From Riptortus pedestris (Eukaryota; Arthropoda; Insecta; Hemiptera; Alydidae), in NCBI GenBank assembly GCA_019009955.1, contig CM032233.1, forward strand, positions 89,446,501 to 89,510,500: a stretch of 64,000 bases of DNA, given 5' to 3'. Below are positions 23,338-33,657 of the stretch, one piece after another; the first letter of the stretch is position 1, and the number at the start of each line of letters is the position of its first letter. The notes beneath the pieces were generated by a model. It did not search any database and was not told where the DNA came from. It was given only the letters and a program-made list of their open reading frames with translations. A program made the translations under genes and the position numbers.

Positions 23338-23648
23338 TTAGCAGATTTCCCCTTAGGGAAATCAGCTATTGAGGTCGTACTCATTACTTGATCGATTCGT
23401 TCAAGAAAACTTATCTTCAAATGTCCATCGATCCTACCCAGGAGAATGACGAAAATGATTGGTCCTGGTTCAAAATAACAGATATCCCCTTAGTGAAAAT
23501 AGCTTATATATATCTATATATAATAAATATATATAAATTGAGGTTTCGTACTCCATGAACTCGATTTTCTGCGAAAACTTCTCAAATGTCCATCGATACC
23601 TACCCAGGAGATGACGAAAATGAGAGTACCGTTCAAAATTATATAATA

Positions 23649-23683
<35 letters not shown>

Positions 23684-24364
23684 ATATACTTTATTTCTTA
23701 TGTAAATTATCCTAAGCTTCTAGCGGTCGCAATTTTTGGTCTAGTTGAACGCCCTTAGCCGTTCGCAATTTCATATTTGATCTTTTAGGTTAGCCAAACT
23801 TCAAAAAGAGAGATCAAGTTCGTAAATAGAGAGAAATCAGACCAGAAAATGGCTGAAATCCCGTACCAGTGGGAGGGGGGGTTTAGGAGGGGGGGACATT
23901 TTTGAAAATGGGAGGGGGTTTAGGATAAATAGGGGATTTTAATATGCGAAAAATCGAAAAATTTATCCCAGAATTATGGCTTCACCTATTCGAAAGAATA
24001 TATAAATAGACTATATATATTGTTGTATACATTTATTCTGTACGTTGAATATTACAAACCGAGTTAAATACACATTTATTCTGTATTGTCTCATGAATAT
24101 TAACCGTGTTATATTCCGACATTTCAGTAACCCCGCCATGTTCTCGGACTCACGGAACCCCGCCATGTTCCGGACTCTCCGGCGGGAGAGCTCTTGGTGG
24201 CCATTTCAAACATAACTATTCGTCCCTCGTCGGCAGGTTATTGAAATAGTTTCAGATCACTTCCTACTACACATGCTGTTATTAGGCGAAATTTCTCCTA
24301 TTTGTAAAACTTCCATCGTGGGAAATCTGCTTAGTTTTTAACGCAGCCCCTGCCGTGAACGGAC
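23338..24364 (-). mobile_element. Family A copy with duplicated 3' end and many indels
   Basis: The 3' end occurs twice in tandem: hairpin plus TGTCCATCGATCCTACCC at 23338-23470, and again at 23487-23635. Then come (TA)n, G-runs at 23870-23900 and the terminus GGGAAATCTGC...GAACGGAC at 24364. Normally constant blocks contain scattered one-base insertions. A repeat of AACCCCGCCATGTTC (24130, 24155) is also unusual for the family. Confidence 0.7.
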
Positions 24365-24414
24365 TTTTTAGTTTTCATATACAATTCACAAGTATACGAC
24401 AGGAGTCTCTCAAC

Positions 24415-24650
24415 AGGTTTACAGACTTTACTTGATCGAATCGTGCAAGAATATAATTTATCTAAATGTTCTGACGAAATTAAGGAGAATATAAGAAAAT
24501 CCGTACGATTGTTTTTGGGGGGATACGAACGTTGGCCGCAGGTACCCAACAGGTTTACAGACTTTACTTGATCGAATCGTGCAAGAATATAATTTTTATC
24601 ATAAGGTCTGACGAAATGTTACGAAATCAATAAGAAAATCCTACATTGTT
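24415..24650. repeat. Local tandem duplication, ~138 bp offset
   Basis: CAGGTTTACAGACTTTACTT followed by a GATCGAATCGTGC block occurs at about 24416 and again at 24552. The second copy diverges after about 55 bp by small indels. Confidence 0.75.
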
Positions 24651-24785
24651 TTGCTATGGATATTCAATAAGAAAAGTGGGGGACCGCTGGGTGGGGAGTT
24701 TTTATTCCAAAGAAAGTGGGAATACTGTTTAAAAGGTTTTTTTCAGGAAAAAACGAAACAATAATATCAGGTTCATTGTTACTAA

Positions 24786-24996
24786 ACTGCTCAAAAATGA
24801 ATAGGGATATTGGCTGTTTTGTGGTATGTATGGGGCCTAGCATATTTTCTTTTTTTTTTTATTATAAACATCATTAATATTTATTAGAAATTATTGTCTT
24901 TTTCCCCCATAAAAAAGACATTTAATTAAGATCGATTTAATTAAAATTAATAGGATAAGAAAAAATAACCAATATCCCTATTCATTTTTGAGCAGT
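24786..24996. mobile_element. Tc1/mariner-type MITE
   Basis: Perfect 28 bp terminal inverted repeats lie at 24786-24813 and 24969-24996, beginning ACTGCTCAAAAATGAATAGG. The core is ~155 bp of AT-rich noncoding DNA. TA lies one base outside both ends, fitting a TA target duplication. ACTGCTCAAAAA- termini are familiar from Tc1/mariner-type elements, so that class is inferred. Confidence 0.75.
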
Positions 24997-25004
24997 ATAT
25001 AAGG

Positions 25005-25370
25005 TGGGTCAAGTTTGTCTTCATTTATAAACCTTGTCATCCTTTCATAAATTTGCATGTCAACCAATAAAACATGAATGATTCAGAGTTGTAAACAAAC
25101 TGTACGTATTTAGAGTTGTATTAAGATCGCTAATGGAACTAATTTATTGGATATAGTTATTTACATTAATTAATTTTATATTATGTATTCTTAGAATATG
25201 ACCTAATTTTTTAAAGAATGTATTATATACGTATAAATGTAATACAATAATTTGTGAATGGAATGGACATAATATAAGAAAATTGTTTATAGAAAAATAA
25301 ACAAACCATTTGACGTATCCAATTTTGTTATAATAAAATTTAATGGAAATAATCACATTTCATTTCATTT
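25005..25370 (+). repeat. Dispersed AT-rich repeat D, copy 2
   Basis: Parallel to 17330-17830: the CATTTATAAACCTTGTCATC block, GAATGTATTATATACG and CCATTTGACGTATCCAATT in order. It is noncoding. Confidence 0.5.
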
Positions 25371-25455
25371 CTATAAATACAATCAAATATAAGGAGATAA
25401 GAGCATTCCAAACTTGTAATCACTAACTACTTAAAAGCACTAATTACTTACACTA

Positions 25456-25495
25456 ACCTTAATAGCTGATTTCCTTTAAGGGAAATCTGCTAAAA
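25456..25495 (+). mobile_element. Family A 3' hairpin remnant
   Basis: Only AATAGCTGATTTCCTTTAAG and its complement arm ending ATCTGCTAA remain. Confidence 0.7.
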
Positions 25496-25815
25496 GGCAA
25501 ATGAATAGATAGAACTTAAAAACTGTCACTATCGCAGTCAAAGTGCAAGTTAAACCATGTGAAATGCCCAGCTGGTATTTGGGGAATAACCAATCCCATT
25601 CCAAAGTCTCTATCACTATGTTATATTCAACGGTCGATTTAAAAGCAAGTATTAGACACATATTTACATTGGTCACATTAGCCGTAAACATGAATAGATG
25701 GAAACGCTACACTTTCTTTATAGATCTTAAAGCAGTTATTTGAAAGAACAAACACTTTCTTCCGAATGAAATTTGATAACACAATAGTAAAGAAAAAAGG
25801 TTTGCATAACGTTAA

Positions 25816-26010
25816 AAAAAGTAGCTGCGAAACTAGGCAGATTCCTCACGTCCAGTTTTGCAATAGATAAATCTACATGCTGCTAACACCACCGTGAAAT
25901 GATTCAGTCAATTTACATTTTAATAAGCTCCACAACGAAAAACCTCTATCTAAATAATATGGATATAATTTAAATGTATGATATGATAGGGGGTTTACAC
26001 AAAACATAGA
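25816..26010 (+). mobile_element. Family A 5' region remnant
   Basis: Decayed GCTGCGAAACTAGGCAGATT terminus, then TTTGCAATAGATAAATCTAC and the AACACCACCGTGAA block, as in other copies. It fades near GATAGGGGGTTTAC. The following ~720 bp (26011-26732) shows nothing I can assign. Confidence 0.55.
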
Positions 26011-26732
26011 TTAGATAGGAAATTTATTTTTAATGAGGGAAGGAAGTTTTTACATCTGAATAAAAAGAAAACTTCTAGACTAGTAGGCTTGATAAGAAAT
26101 ATACAAGGCTAACAATAGTTACCTTAAGTGGTTTATTTTATGAATGTTCATGATAAGTTTCCCTTTACCTTGCAGTAACTATACAATGACACTTTTGTAT
26201 AGATTTCACAAACATTTACGCACATAAAACACAGTTTCACGCACAAAATAATATAAGTGGTCTTCCTGGTACTGAGACGACACACAGACTAACTTAGCTT
26301 TCAGATGAGAGGCTATAATATAGTATCAATAAACAGCTTCGACTGACATTCCATAGAGATTTATGCTCTGTTTCGCAATTTATAATCTAATCTGAACTGT
26401 CATGTTCCAATGGGGGAAAAAAAAGAAGTTAACTTCAATTAATTTTACATTGAACATGTAATTTCCATCCTTAAGAGAGCATTGATAAGCAATATTTGTT
26501 TATATTCGAACGTATTATTACATAATCTTTAGTTTGCTGTAATGTTACATTTTATTAGGATAATATGCAATCGGATGTTATGAACTCCCTAGCGTTCATA
26601 CTCATGCTTCAAAAAATTGAGCAGAGATCAACTCTGATGGCAAGAGAATCATTTTTTTAGCAGAATATAAGCTATGACTCATGAGACAGTTTTACAAAAC
26701 ATTCTTAAAATATCATCGTAAATGACGAAAAC

Positions 26733-27094
26733 GTCCGTCGCGCAGGTGCTGCGTTAACTAAGCAGATTTCCCACATGCGTCACGTATTTGCATTTATCTC
26801 AAAACGTAAAAGTTGATAACAATATTTGTTATTTGACCTTGGAATAAAGAGGTTCATAATATAACAGCGTATTGTTAATATGACATGAGTAGGAGTGGGG
26901 GTTTACTGAAAACCGAACTATAAAATCCAAATATCTCGGTAAATATTCATGACACCGAAAATATACATAGAATAACATTTAGAGAGCATTCCATTTTCAA
27001 TAAGACTTATTCTATACAATTTTTCGATCCGAAGTATAATAACGGAGATATATGAAATTCTCGAAATTACATCCTTCTAAATCCATTCGTACAT
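26733..27094 (+). mobile_element. Family A 5' half, broken by family C
   Basis: GTCCGTCGCGCAGGTGCTGC starts it. The interior runs to GGAGATATATGAAATTCTCG and then stops where the family C/mariner element begins. Confidence 0.75.
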
Positions 27095-27100
27095 AAAAAA

Positions 27101-27963
27101 GGAATGGATTCTTAACACCCCCCCCCCCACCAAAAAACCTCAAAAAAACATCAACAACAAAAAACTTTCCTAGAATTAATTTATTTTAAATTGAGTAAGT
27201 AGTAATTAATTGTAAAAGGAATATTTTTTCCACCTGAATAGCTTCATGTAAAAAAACAGAAGCCAGATTTTTCTTTGCACTACAATAGTTACAGATATTG
27301 TTTACAAATGTTCGAAAATGCGTCCTTCCTCATTTATGCACTTCAAAAGACGGTATCTGAAATCCATTTCGGCACTGTGTACTTCTGCTACTGAAATTGA
27401 ATTTAAAGCAAATCTAGTTTTATTTTTCATGTCGTCAATATTCTGTGACCTGTTCTGGTAGACAATGCTTTTGACCCTCCCCCATAGAAAATAATCCATT
27501 ACTGTCAGATCAGGAGACCTAGCCCCTCAATGTGCAAGCTGCAACAGATACTGCGTTGGGAAAGATTTCTCTTATTGTGGTCAAGTAGTGATTGAGAAGT
27601 AGGAAGGAGATCCATCAAGCTGCAGCCACTTTTCATTTCTTGGCACTAGGGGTTGGTCTTCTATTTAATTAAAAAACTCTACATTTAAGAATCGGTTGAA
27701 GACTGTACCATGTAATGTTTTATGAAAGAAATGTGGGCTGATGATTCTTTACTGGAAGTGACCACACCGTTTCTTTTGCATGAAACTATGCAGGTGAAAA
27801 AAATGTATTGTTTTTAAAAAGTAATTAGTTTCAAATAAATTAATTCTACCAACTTTTTTTGTTGAGTTGATCATTTTTTGGATTCATTGAAGAATTCTTT
27901 TGCGTTACTTGGTTAATTTTTTATTTTTTTGGGAAAGGGGGGTGGGGGTTAAGAATCCATTCC
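27101..27963 (-). mobile_element. Family C element with mariner-like relic
   Basis: GGAATGGATTCTTAAC at 27101-27116 is repeated inverted at 27948-27963, both next to C/G runs. Between them lies a minus-strand transposase relic. Outside the right end the sequence continues as the longer family C terminus, so the left end is probably truncated. Confidence 0.65.
27302..27560 (-). pseudogene. mariner/IS630-type transposase C-terminal relic
   Basis: The minus strand reads GARSPDLTVMDYFLWGRVKS in one frame, followed by VYQNRSQNIDDMKNK and a tail with FRYRLLKCINEEGRIFEHL. S-P-D-L-x-x-x-D-Y-x-L-WG is the region around the last catalytic acidic residue of mariner/IS630 (DDE/D) transposases. A stop interrupts the frame just upstream, and the N-terminal half is not recognisable, so it is inactive. 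Confidence 0.75.
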
Positions 27964-28354
27964 TTTACCCGTAGAGACTTGTTTTAAAGATAATTTTGTC
28001 GTAGCGTTCTTAAATAAAATGTGGCGTTTCTGAAATAAAAATTTACGTGCATTTTACGTCTAAAGGATGCGTCAAATAGAAAAATTCACCGATATAAAAT
28101 CGTTTTAAAATTTGTTTTGAATCCGTCATAAAAAGTGTGGTATTCCATTGGAAATTCCAAAGTTATGGACGCTGGAGAAGTACTGGAGAAGGTATACGAG
28201 GTTGAATTTGGACAGAAAAGATTCTTCAGTGGCCACAATTATTCCACACCAAGTCTCAGCCTTTTATTAATTAAATTGTAGTTTTTAAAGGGCGTGGCAC
28301 GGGTTTACGGGGTTTTAAGTGGGGACACCCTGTGTGTGTGTGTTTGTGTGTATA

Positions 28355-28485
28355 TCAAATTTTGAACAGACCTCATTTTCGTCATCTCCTGGATAGGATC
28401 GATGGACATTTGAAGACATTTTTCGAAAATCGCCTGATGAGTACCACGACCTCAATAGCTGATTCCCCTTAAGGGAAATCTGCTA
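28355..28485 (+). mobile_element. Family A 3' end
   Basis: TTTTGAACAGACCTCATTTT, TCCTGGATAGGATCGATGG and the hairpin CCCCTTAAGGGAAATCTGCT show the terminal ~130 bp in good condition. A (TG)n tract just upstream takes the place of (TA)n. Confidence 0.8.
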
Positions 28486-28859
28486 ATTGCTCACGGAAAG
28501 TGAGATGCACTGCGTCACGTCAGATAATGCGAAATCTACTCAGTTCAAGCAGCGCTTCAAATGTGAAATATTTACTGTATCTGGGATTTAAAGGGAAGTC
28601 AGTGTTCGAGGAGTAAGACACGTTGGGCCAGGGAAGCAGGTTCATTTATAATCAGAAGCTTTACCGAGTGAAGGGAGTCACTGCACTGGCCTTGAATAGG
28701 TGGCGTAATCATCAGAAATTCCTTTCTTATTCAGGAGGTGATTTAATTTAGGTTCGTCCTGCCTCTATAAGCAACGTCTAAGCCATTGTACCACAGCCCA
28801 TCCTAACATTATAGCCAGAGCAAAATGATGTGAACATATAACCGCACCCCCACAGCCAA

Positions 28860-28988
28860 GCTTAGCCAAGATGTTCTCGAAAAAACTCTTCAAATGTCCA
28901 TAAATCCTACCTAGAAGATGACAAAAATGAGGCCAGTTCAAAATTATACACACACACAGCACACGCACGCACACACACACACACACAC
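28860..28988 (-). mobile_element. Family A 3' part next to (CA)n
   Basis: TCAAATGTCCATAAATCCTA and GATGACAAAAATGAGGCCAG are followed by (CA)n at about 28949-28988, in the position normally held by (TA)n. Confidence 0.65.
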
Positions 28989-29270
28989 GGAGGATGTCCC
29001 CACTTCTCGTGGCCACTGAAGAATCTTTCCTGTCCAAATTCAACCTCGTATACCTTCTCCAGCGTCCATAACTTTGGAATTTCCAATGGAATACCATACT
29101 TTTTATGACGGATTCTTGTAGAAAAACAAATTTTAAAACGATTTTATATAGGTGAATGTTTCTATTTGACACATCCTTTAGACGTATGCTGCGACGTAAA
29201 AGTTGTAGCCAACAAAATTATCTTGAAAACAAGTCTCCGGGACAATGAATAGATTCTAAAACCCACCTCC

Positions 29271-29275
<5 letters not shown>

Positions 29276-29322
<47 letters not shown>

Positions 29323-29720
29323 CTTTGATTGTTACCAAACTCGATATTTTAACGTTTTATATAAAAATGAAGAACAAGTTCGTAAACGGCTGAAATCGGG
29401 TCTGTGGGAGGGGGGGGGGTTAGAAGGGGAAATCCGAAAATTCGCAATATCTCCGTTATTATGCGTCGGATCGAAAATTTGTATACAACCAATCTTATTG
29501 CAAATGTAATGTTCTATAAATGTTGTTAGGTATTGGTTTCGGCATTCAGTAAGCCTCATGTCATATTAACCATCAGCTGTTGTATTATGAAACACTTTAT
29601 TTGAACCCTATATACCAAATATTGCTCTCATTGAACTTTACGTTTTGAGATAAAGACAAAACGTGACGCGCGTGGTAAATCTGCTTAGTTAACGCAGCAG
29701 CGCGCAGGAGCGTGGCGGAC
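29276..29720 (-). mobile_element. Family A 5' half after (TA)n
   Basis: (TA)n 29276-29320, TTGTTACCAAACTCGATATT-like block, G-run at 29405-29420, CTCCGTTATTATGCGTCGG, and a terminus with GGTAAATCTGCTTAG...GTGGCGGAC. Confidence 0.75.
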
Positions 29721-30289
29721 CACGAAGTAACCATATCTCCAGTCAATTATACAAACTCTTTATTTGCATTAATTCGTAGTTAACATAGTTCATTTCTCTT
29801 CTTGGATAAATTGCTAAATCGTTATGTGGTTCATTCTGATGTGACACCCTTATGTTTACAAATAAAGGGCCAGGATTGCCGAGAAAGCCAATGTTACTTT
29901 GAAGATGATTTGCATTCTACCTGTGTGTAGCGAACAATCGTTGGCTAGTCGATGAAGCCGCTCACGTTCATAGGTCGCGCTAATGACATATATTTCGTCG
30001 AGCAAACTCTCCTATTCATTCTCCTCAGCACTCTCACCAATGTTTACTACTAACAAACATCTCTCGGGGCACGTGAACATTTTAGATTGCTCTTTAAAGC
30101 AATAACTTACTCAATTCATCCTCTATATTAGCTCCCTCTTACGCAACCTATGAACAGATTGCTCCTCTTGTCTGCGGCCATCACTGAGCGCTTTGATAAT
30201 AATCCTTTCATTTCTCAATTATATTCACCATGAATTTAAAGATGTATAGAGCATGGTTTCAGTATTTCTCAAGACCAATAAATTAACTT
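29721..30289. other. Low-copy interval
   Basis: More balanced base composition than its surroundings. I see no open frame with a known motif. Confidence 0.3.
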
Positions 30290-30374
30290 TTAGCAGATTT
30301 CCCTTCAGAGAAATCAGCTATTGAGGTCGTACTAACGACGCGATTTTCAGGAGATGAAAATGAGGTCCGTTCAA

Positions 30375-30444
<70 letters not shown>

Positions 30445-30447
30445 TAT
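30290..30447 (-). mobile_element. Family A 3' end and (TA)n
   Basis: TTAGCAGATTTCCCTTCAG hairpin, GGTCGTACTAACGACGCG, AAAATGAGGTCCGTTCAAA, then TA to 30447, where family B starts. The other half of the copy is not found beyond family B. Confidence 0.75.
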
Positions 30448-30830
30448 ATACTAGCTCAGATACCTGGCTTCGCCCTGGAATTCATTTGAGGCTGAATGGT
30501 AATGGAATTTTTTTTTTGGCAAGGCTTTACTTTGCACAATATTTTGAGATTTGCCCGTCCCAGTGTTTAGGGTTTATACCCGTCGTTGCTGTGGATTTGT
30601 TAATAATAAAATTAATTTTTTATGTAAGACTTCACCGTCCTCCATATTGTCATATTTCCCGTCTCCTGTGCATTATGCATAGATTTGAATTATTAAGGAC
30701 AAAATATTAGCATAGATTTGAATTAATTTTTCCAGGTGAGGTACCTGGTAGTTCATATTGGTAAGAATTGTTGAGCATATCAATATTTATACGCCAATTA
30801 CTTGCTTCATACATTATAGATATATTTGGC
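30448..30830 (-). repeat. Family B tail region
   Basis: CTAGCTCAGATACCTGGCTT starts at the TA tract, followed by CCCGTCGTTGCTGTGG near 30579 and GAATTGTTGAGCATATC near 30760. On the minus strand this lies downstream of a LINE ORF2-like C-terminus (31003-31206). Confidence 0.7.
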
Positions 30831-31002
30831 TTTCATTTCACACTTGCCAGGACATTCACGTCATAGTCTGAGACCGCTCACTTTGTTATTAATGTATCTA
30901 ATTTTCTAATTTAACTCAGATTTTATTACCCTCAGGCTGACAAGTTATTCCGTCATACCAACAGTATCATGATCTAAATGCCACCCCTTGTAGTTGCAAC
31001 CG

Positions 31003-31206
31003 TTATGTCCTTCCGGAAGCAGCTCTTTTCATATCACTATACCCACCGAAATCCATAAGACGTTTGGTGACTACAAAAAAGGATTTTCTAGGCCTCCCTC
31101 TTCCCCTTTGGCCAATGGCCTTAACATTAATTATATTTGTGATAAAATTTTTATAACTTATGATATGACCTATAAGTCTCACCCTCCTTTTCTTTTCCAT
31201 GGCCAT
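31003..31206 (-). pseudogene. Non-LTR retrotransposon ORF2 C-terminus relic
   Basis: A 67-residue frame contains RVRLIGHIISYKNFITNIIN, then GQRGRGRPRKSF and a K-R-A-A end. R-x-x-x-IGH-I...I-x-G-RGRGRPR is a common C-terminal signature of LINE ORF2 proteins in insects. The RT itself is not visible upstream. It may belong with the family B tail ~170 bp downstream on the same strand, but contiguity is unproven. Confidence 0.65.
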
Positions 31207-31555
31207 GATAAGACTTTTACTTTTACTTCCATCATGCTTTCAGAACTTCCACATTGGAGTTTTTGTAGTCCGACTTGTTCTGGCCAAAACCACATTTACA
31301 ATGCTTCCATTCTATTATATTCTCTTCTTATTCTGGACCCAATATTTTTTATATATTCTTCATATTTTATGGCAAGGGTTGAAGGAAATTAAACTTGTCT
31401 ACCTTCAAGATATTAAATTATTTTTATATTAGTGTTGCTAGGTAGTAACACATGACTTGTTATTACCCTTGTCTATTGTTGTTATGTTGGTTAGAAAAAT
31501 ATATTTGTGTTAGTAAAAGATAAACCCAGTTTATTACTGAATTCTAACAATGGTT

Positions 31556-31588
31556 TGGGCCCAGCACGCTTCCACTGCGCAACTCTGC
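31556..31588 (-). other. 5' half of initiator tRNA-Met, as pseudo-tRNA
   Basis: Read on the minus strand, 33 bases begin GCAGAGTTGCGCAGTGGAAG and go on to GCGTGCTGGGCCCA. This agrees with residues 2 to about 35 of eukaryotic initiator tRNA-Met as I know it: acceptor strand, D arm, anticodon 5' stem and CCCA of the loop. It then reads AACC with the expected T missing, and diverges. The 3' half is absent, so it is not a functional gene. It lies directly downstream of a hammerhead repeat on the same strand. Confidence 0.75.
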
Positions 31589-31636
31589 GCACCAATAAAA
31601 AACAATTTCTTTTCCGATGCAAACTTTATTGAAATT

Positions 31637-31678
31637 GCCCTACATGTTTCGTGGCTTACTTGCCACCTCTTCAGGGGC
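31637..31678 (-). ncRNA. Hammerhead-ribozyme-like motif, copy 1
   Basis: On the minus strand: stem I strand GCCC (31678-31675), core CTGAAGA (31674-31668), one extra G, stem II GTGGC-AAGTAA-GCCAC, core GAAA (31650-31647), palindromic ACATGT as a minimal stem III, cleavage-site A at 31641, then GGGC (31640-31637) closing stem I. All conserved core residues are present. The very short self-complementary stem III is what is known for Penelope-like elements, where two units act as a dimer. A poly(A)-like CAATAAA follows. Confidence 0.7.
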
Positions 31679-32033
31679 TATCCCTTTTCAAAATAATTAA
31701 TAACCCTAATGTAACAAATCACTTAATAATTCTTTTTCTAGATATTGTAGTAATATGTGCCTACATCTATGATATATTTATTAAATCCTTAAATGTCCTT
31801 CCTGAGGAGGTAATTGATACTGAGCTTCCCAAGGTCCTCCTCAGTGAGAACAGTCGCAACGAATGTAAGAGGGAAACGAGCACTTCAGAAATGTAAGTAG
31901 CAATCTATAATTAGATTTAATAAATATATCATAAATGTATGCACATATTAATTCAATGTCTAACAAAAGAATTATTAAGGGAATTGTTACAATTAATGTT
32001 ATTAATTTTTTATATTTTTTTTAAAACGGGATA

Positions 32034-32075
32034 GCCCCTGAAGAGGTGGCAAGTAACCCACGAAACATGTAGGGC
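32034..32075 (+). ncRNA. Hammerhead-ribozyme-like motif, copy 2
   Basis: Same layout on the plus strand: GCCC 32034-32037, CTGAAGA 32038-32044, extra G, stem II GTGGC-AAGTAA-CCCAC (inner pair lost by G to C), GAAA 32062-32065, ACATGT, A32071, GGGC 32072-32075. Slightly weaker stem II than copy 1. Confidence 0.7.
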
Positions 32076-32465
32076 AGTTTCAATAAAGTTTTCATCGGGG
32101 AAAAAATGTTTGTTATTTGTTACCCTTGCCATAAAATATGAAGGATATTATATTCTCTTTCATACAAATGCATTATTCATGAATTAATTGTGGATCTGGT
32201 TGATCGTTGGTCTAAGTAAAACCACGATTTTATTTTCAAATCAGCCGTGGAGAACGTTATCGACGAGATGAAATTGGATTAAAAAATAAAAAGATTATAT
32301 TATAAATCATTCACTCATTTAAATCATACTCGTATCTGATGTATTTGCAATTGGCTGCCTTCATTACAACAAGTTCACCAAATGATAATCATATATTTTT
32401 AGTGTTATTTGTTACATAATATTTCTGTGCATCTAATTCTGACCTCAATTATAGGAGATTTTGTG

Positions 32466-32955
32466 TTTATGTGTGTGTGTGTGTGAGTGTATCTGTTCTA
32501 GCAGTCGCAAGTTTTATTTGATCGTAACCAAACTCGGTATTTAAACGTTTTATGTAAACCTCAAGTTCGTTAACGGGTGAAATCCTACCAGTGGGAGGGG
32601 GATGTTTAGAGGGGGGAATTTCGAAAAGTAGAAATATCTCCGTTATTATGGGTCGGATCGAAATATTCTATAGAACCAATCTTATTGTCAATATTATATT
32701 CTATAATTTTTTGTAAGTACGTTTTTTCCATTATGTTTATTATTAACGGAGATATTCGCATTTATCTGTTTTTGACTTTTAGTAAACCCCTACTATCTTG
32801 TCATATTAACAATAGGCTGTTATATTATGAAGCAATTTATTTGTAGCCTAAATACGAAATATTGTTCTCATTGAACATTTACTTTTTGAGATAAATGCAA
32901 ATACGAGACGCCCTTGGGAAATCTGTTTAGTTGACGCAGCCCCTGCGTGACGGAC
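32466..32955 (-). mobile_element. Family A 5' half after (TG)n
   Basis: (TG)n at 32475-32490 takes the usual TA position. Then ACCAAACTCGGTATTTAAACG, the G-run near 32594, TCTCCGTTATTATGGGTCGG and the intact terminus GGGAAATCTG...GCGTGACGGAC. Confidence 0.75.
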
Positions 32956-33543
32956 GTTTTTTTTTTTTTTTAAATTACCTAATTAATCCAAAATGTAGAG
33001 GTGTGTATAAAAACTAGAAATATGTAGAAAACCTTTAAAGCTTCCAACGTCTGATATACAATAATGAGAGAACTAAAGAGCCACAAGGAATTTTTCTCTG
33101 ATTCATAGTAAGCGGAATGAATCTCGGCAAAGCCATCAAAGATGTGGTAAAGGCAACACTTGGTGGAGATGTTAATATGGACAAAAAGTCAGGGTTAGCC
33201 ATATCTACCTGTCCTTCCTAATGGTCCTCTAACCCCACTCACCACAACACCCATTACCTTCCCAATGTTCATTCAAATGCAATGGCCCGTGGGCAGATTA
33301 GTGTTTTGACCTCAGGGCACCAAGAATTAATAGTATGGGGAATAAAAGATAGTACTGGGAATACAAGATATAGACCGTTTTAAAAATAGCCAATTCAAGC
33401 CTAACAAAGCCAGACCACTTCTACATAAAAAGAAATATAATTTATTTTTTAGTTCGATTATGTACAGACTGTCCTCATCAAAAAAAAATATGAACATTTT
33501 CCTTAAATGCTATTTTAATTGGTGGAACCCCCAATATTATTAT
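32956..33543. other. Low-copy interval
   Basis: I found no gene or shared repeat here. Confidence 0.3.
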
Positions 33544-33593
33544 TTAGCGGATTTCCCTCTATGGGAAGTCAGCTATTGAGCTCGTACTCATGA

Positions 33594-33657
<64 letters not shown>

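Larger units (their letters stand above)
27948..29275. repeat. 1.3 kb foldback with ~300 bp arms (family C)
   Basis: The left arm 27948-28260 and the right arm 28985-29275 are inverted copies. Shared blocks include ACGTCTAAAGGATGCGTC, TGGAAATTCCAAAGTTATGG and AAGATTCTTCAGTGGCCAC. The centre contains GACACCCTGTGTGTG and family A 3' ends in both orientations (28355-28485 plus; 28860-28950 minus), so family A inserted into it later. The 135-residue frame at 28765-29172 merely crosses the arm. Confidence 0.75.
31350..32145. repeat. Inverted pair of hammerhead-bearing repeats
   Basis: 31607-31690 (minus) and 32025-32101 (plus) are inverted copies containing GAAACATGTAGGGC and CAATAAAGTTT. A further outer match (31356-31378 with 32120-32142, around TTCATATTTTATGGCAAGGG) shows a longer foldback. 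The right arm lacks ~220 bp present in the left arm, including the tRNA-like piece. The layout recalls inverted pLTR-type ends of Penelope-like elements; no RT or GIY-YIG coding is seen. Confidence 0.65.

Noticed and set aside
28765..29172. 135-residue minus-strand frame
   Set aside because: It crosses a foldback arm, a (CA)n tract and a family A end; the parts have separate origins.
30354..30710. 118-residue open frame starting in a TA tract
   Set aside because: It is the translation of (TA)n as Tyr-Ile joined to repeat sequence. The same holds for about twenty other frames crossing TA tracts.
31556..31588. Functional initiator tRNA-Met gene
   Set aside because: The 3' half is absent and one anticodon-loop base is missing.
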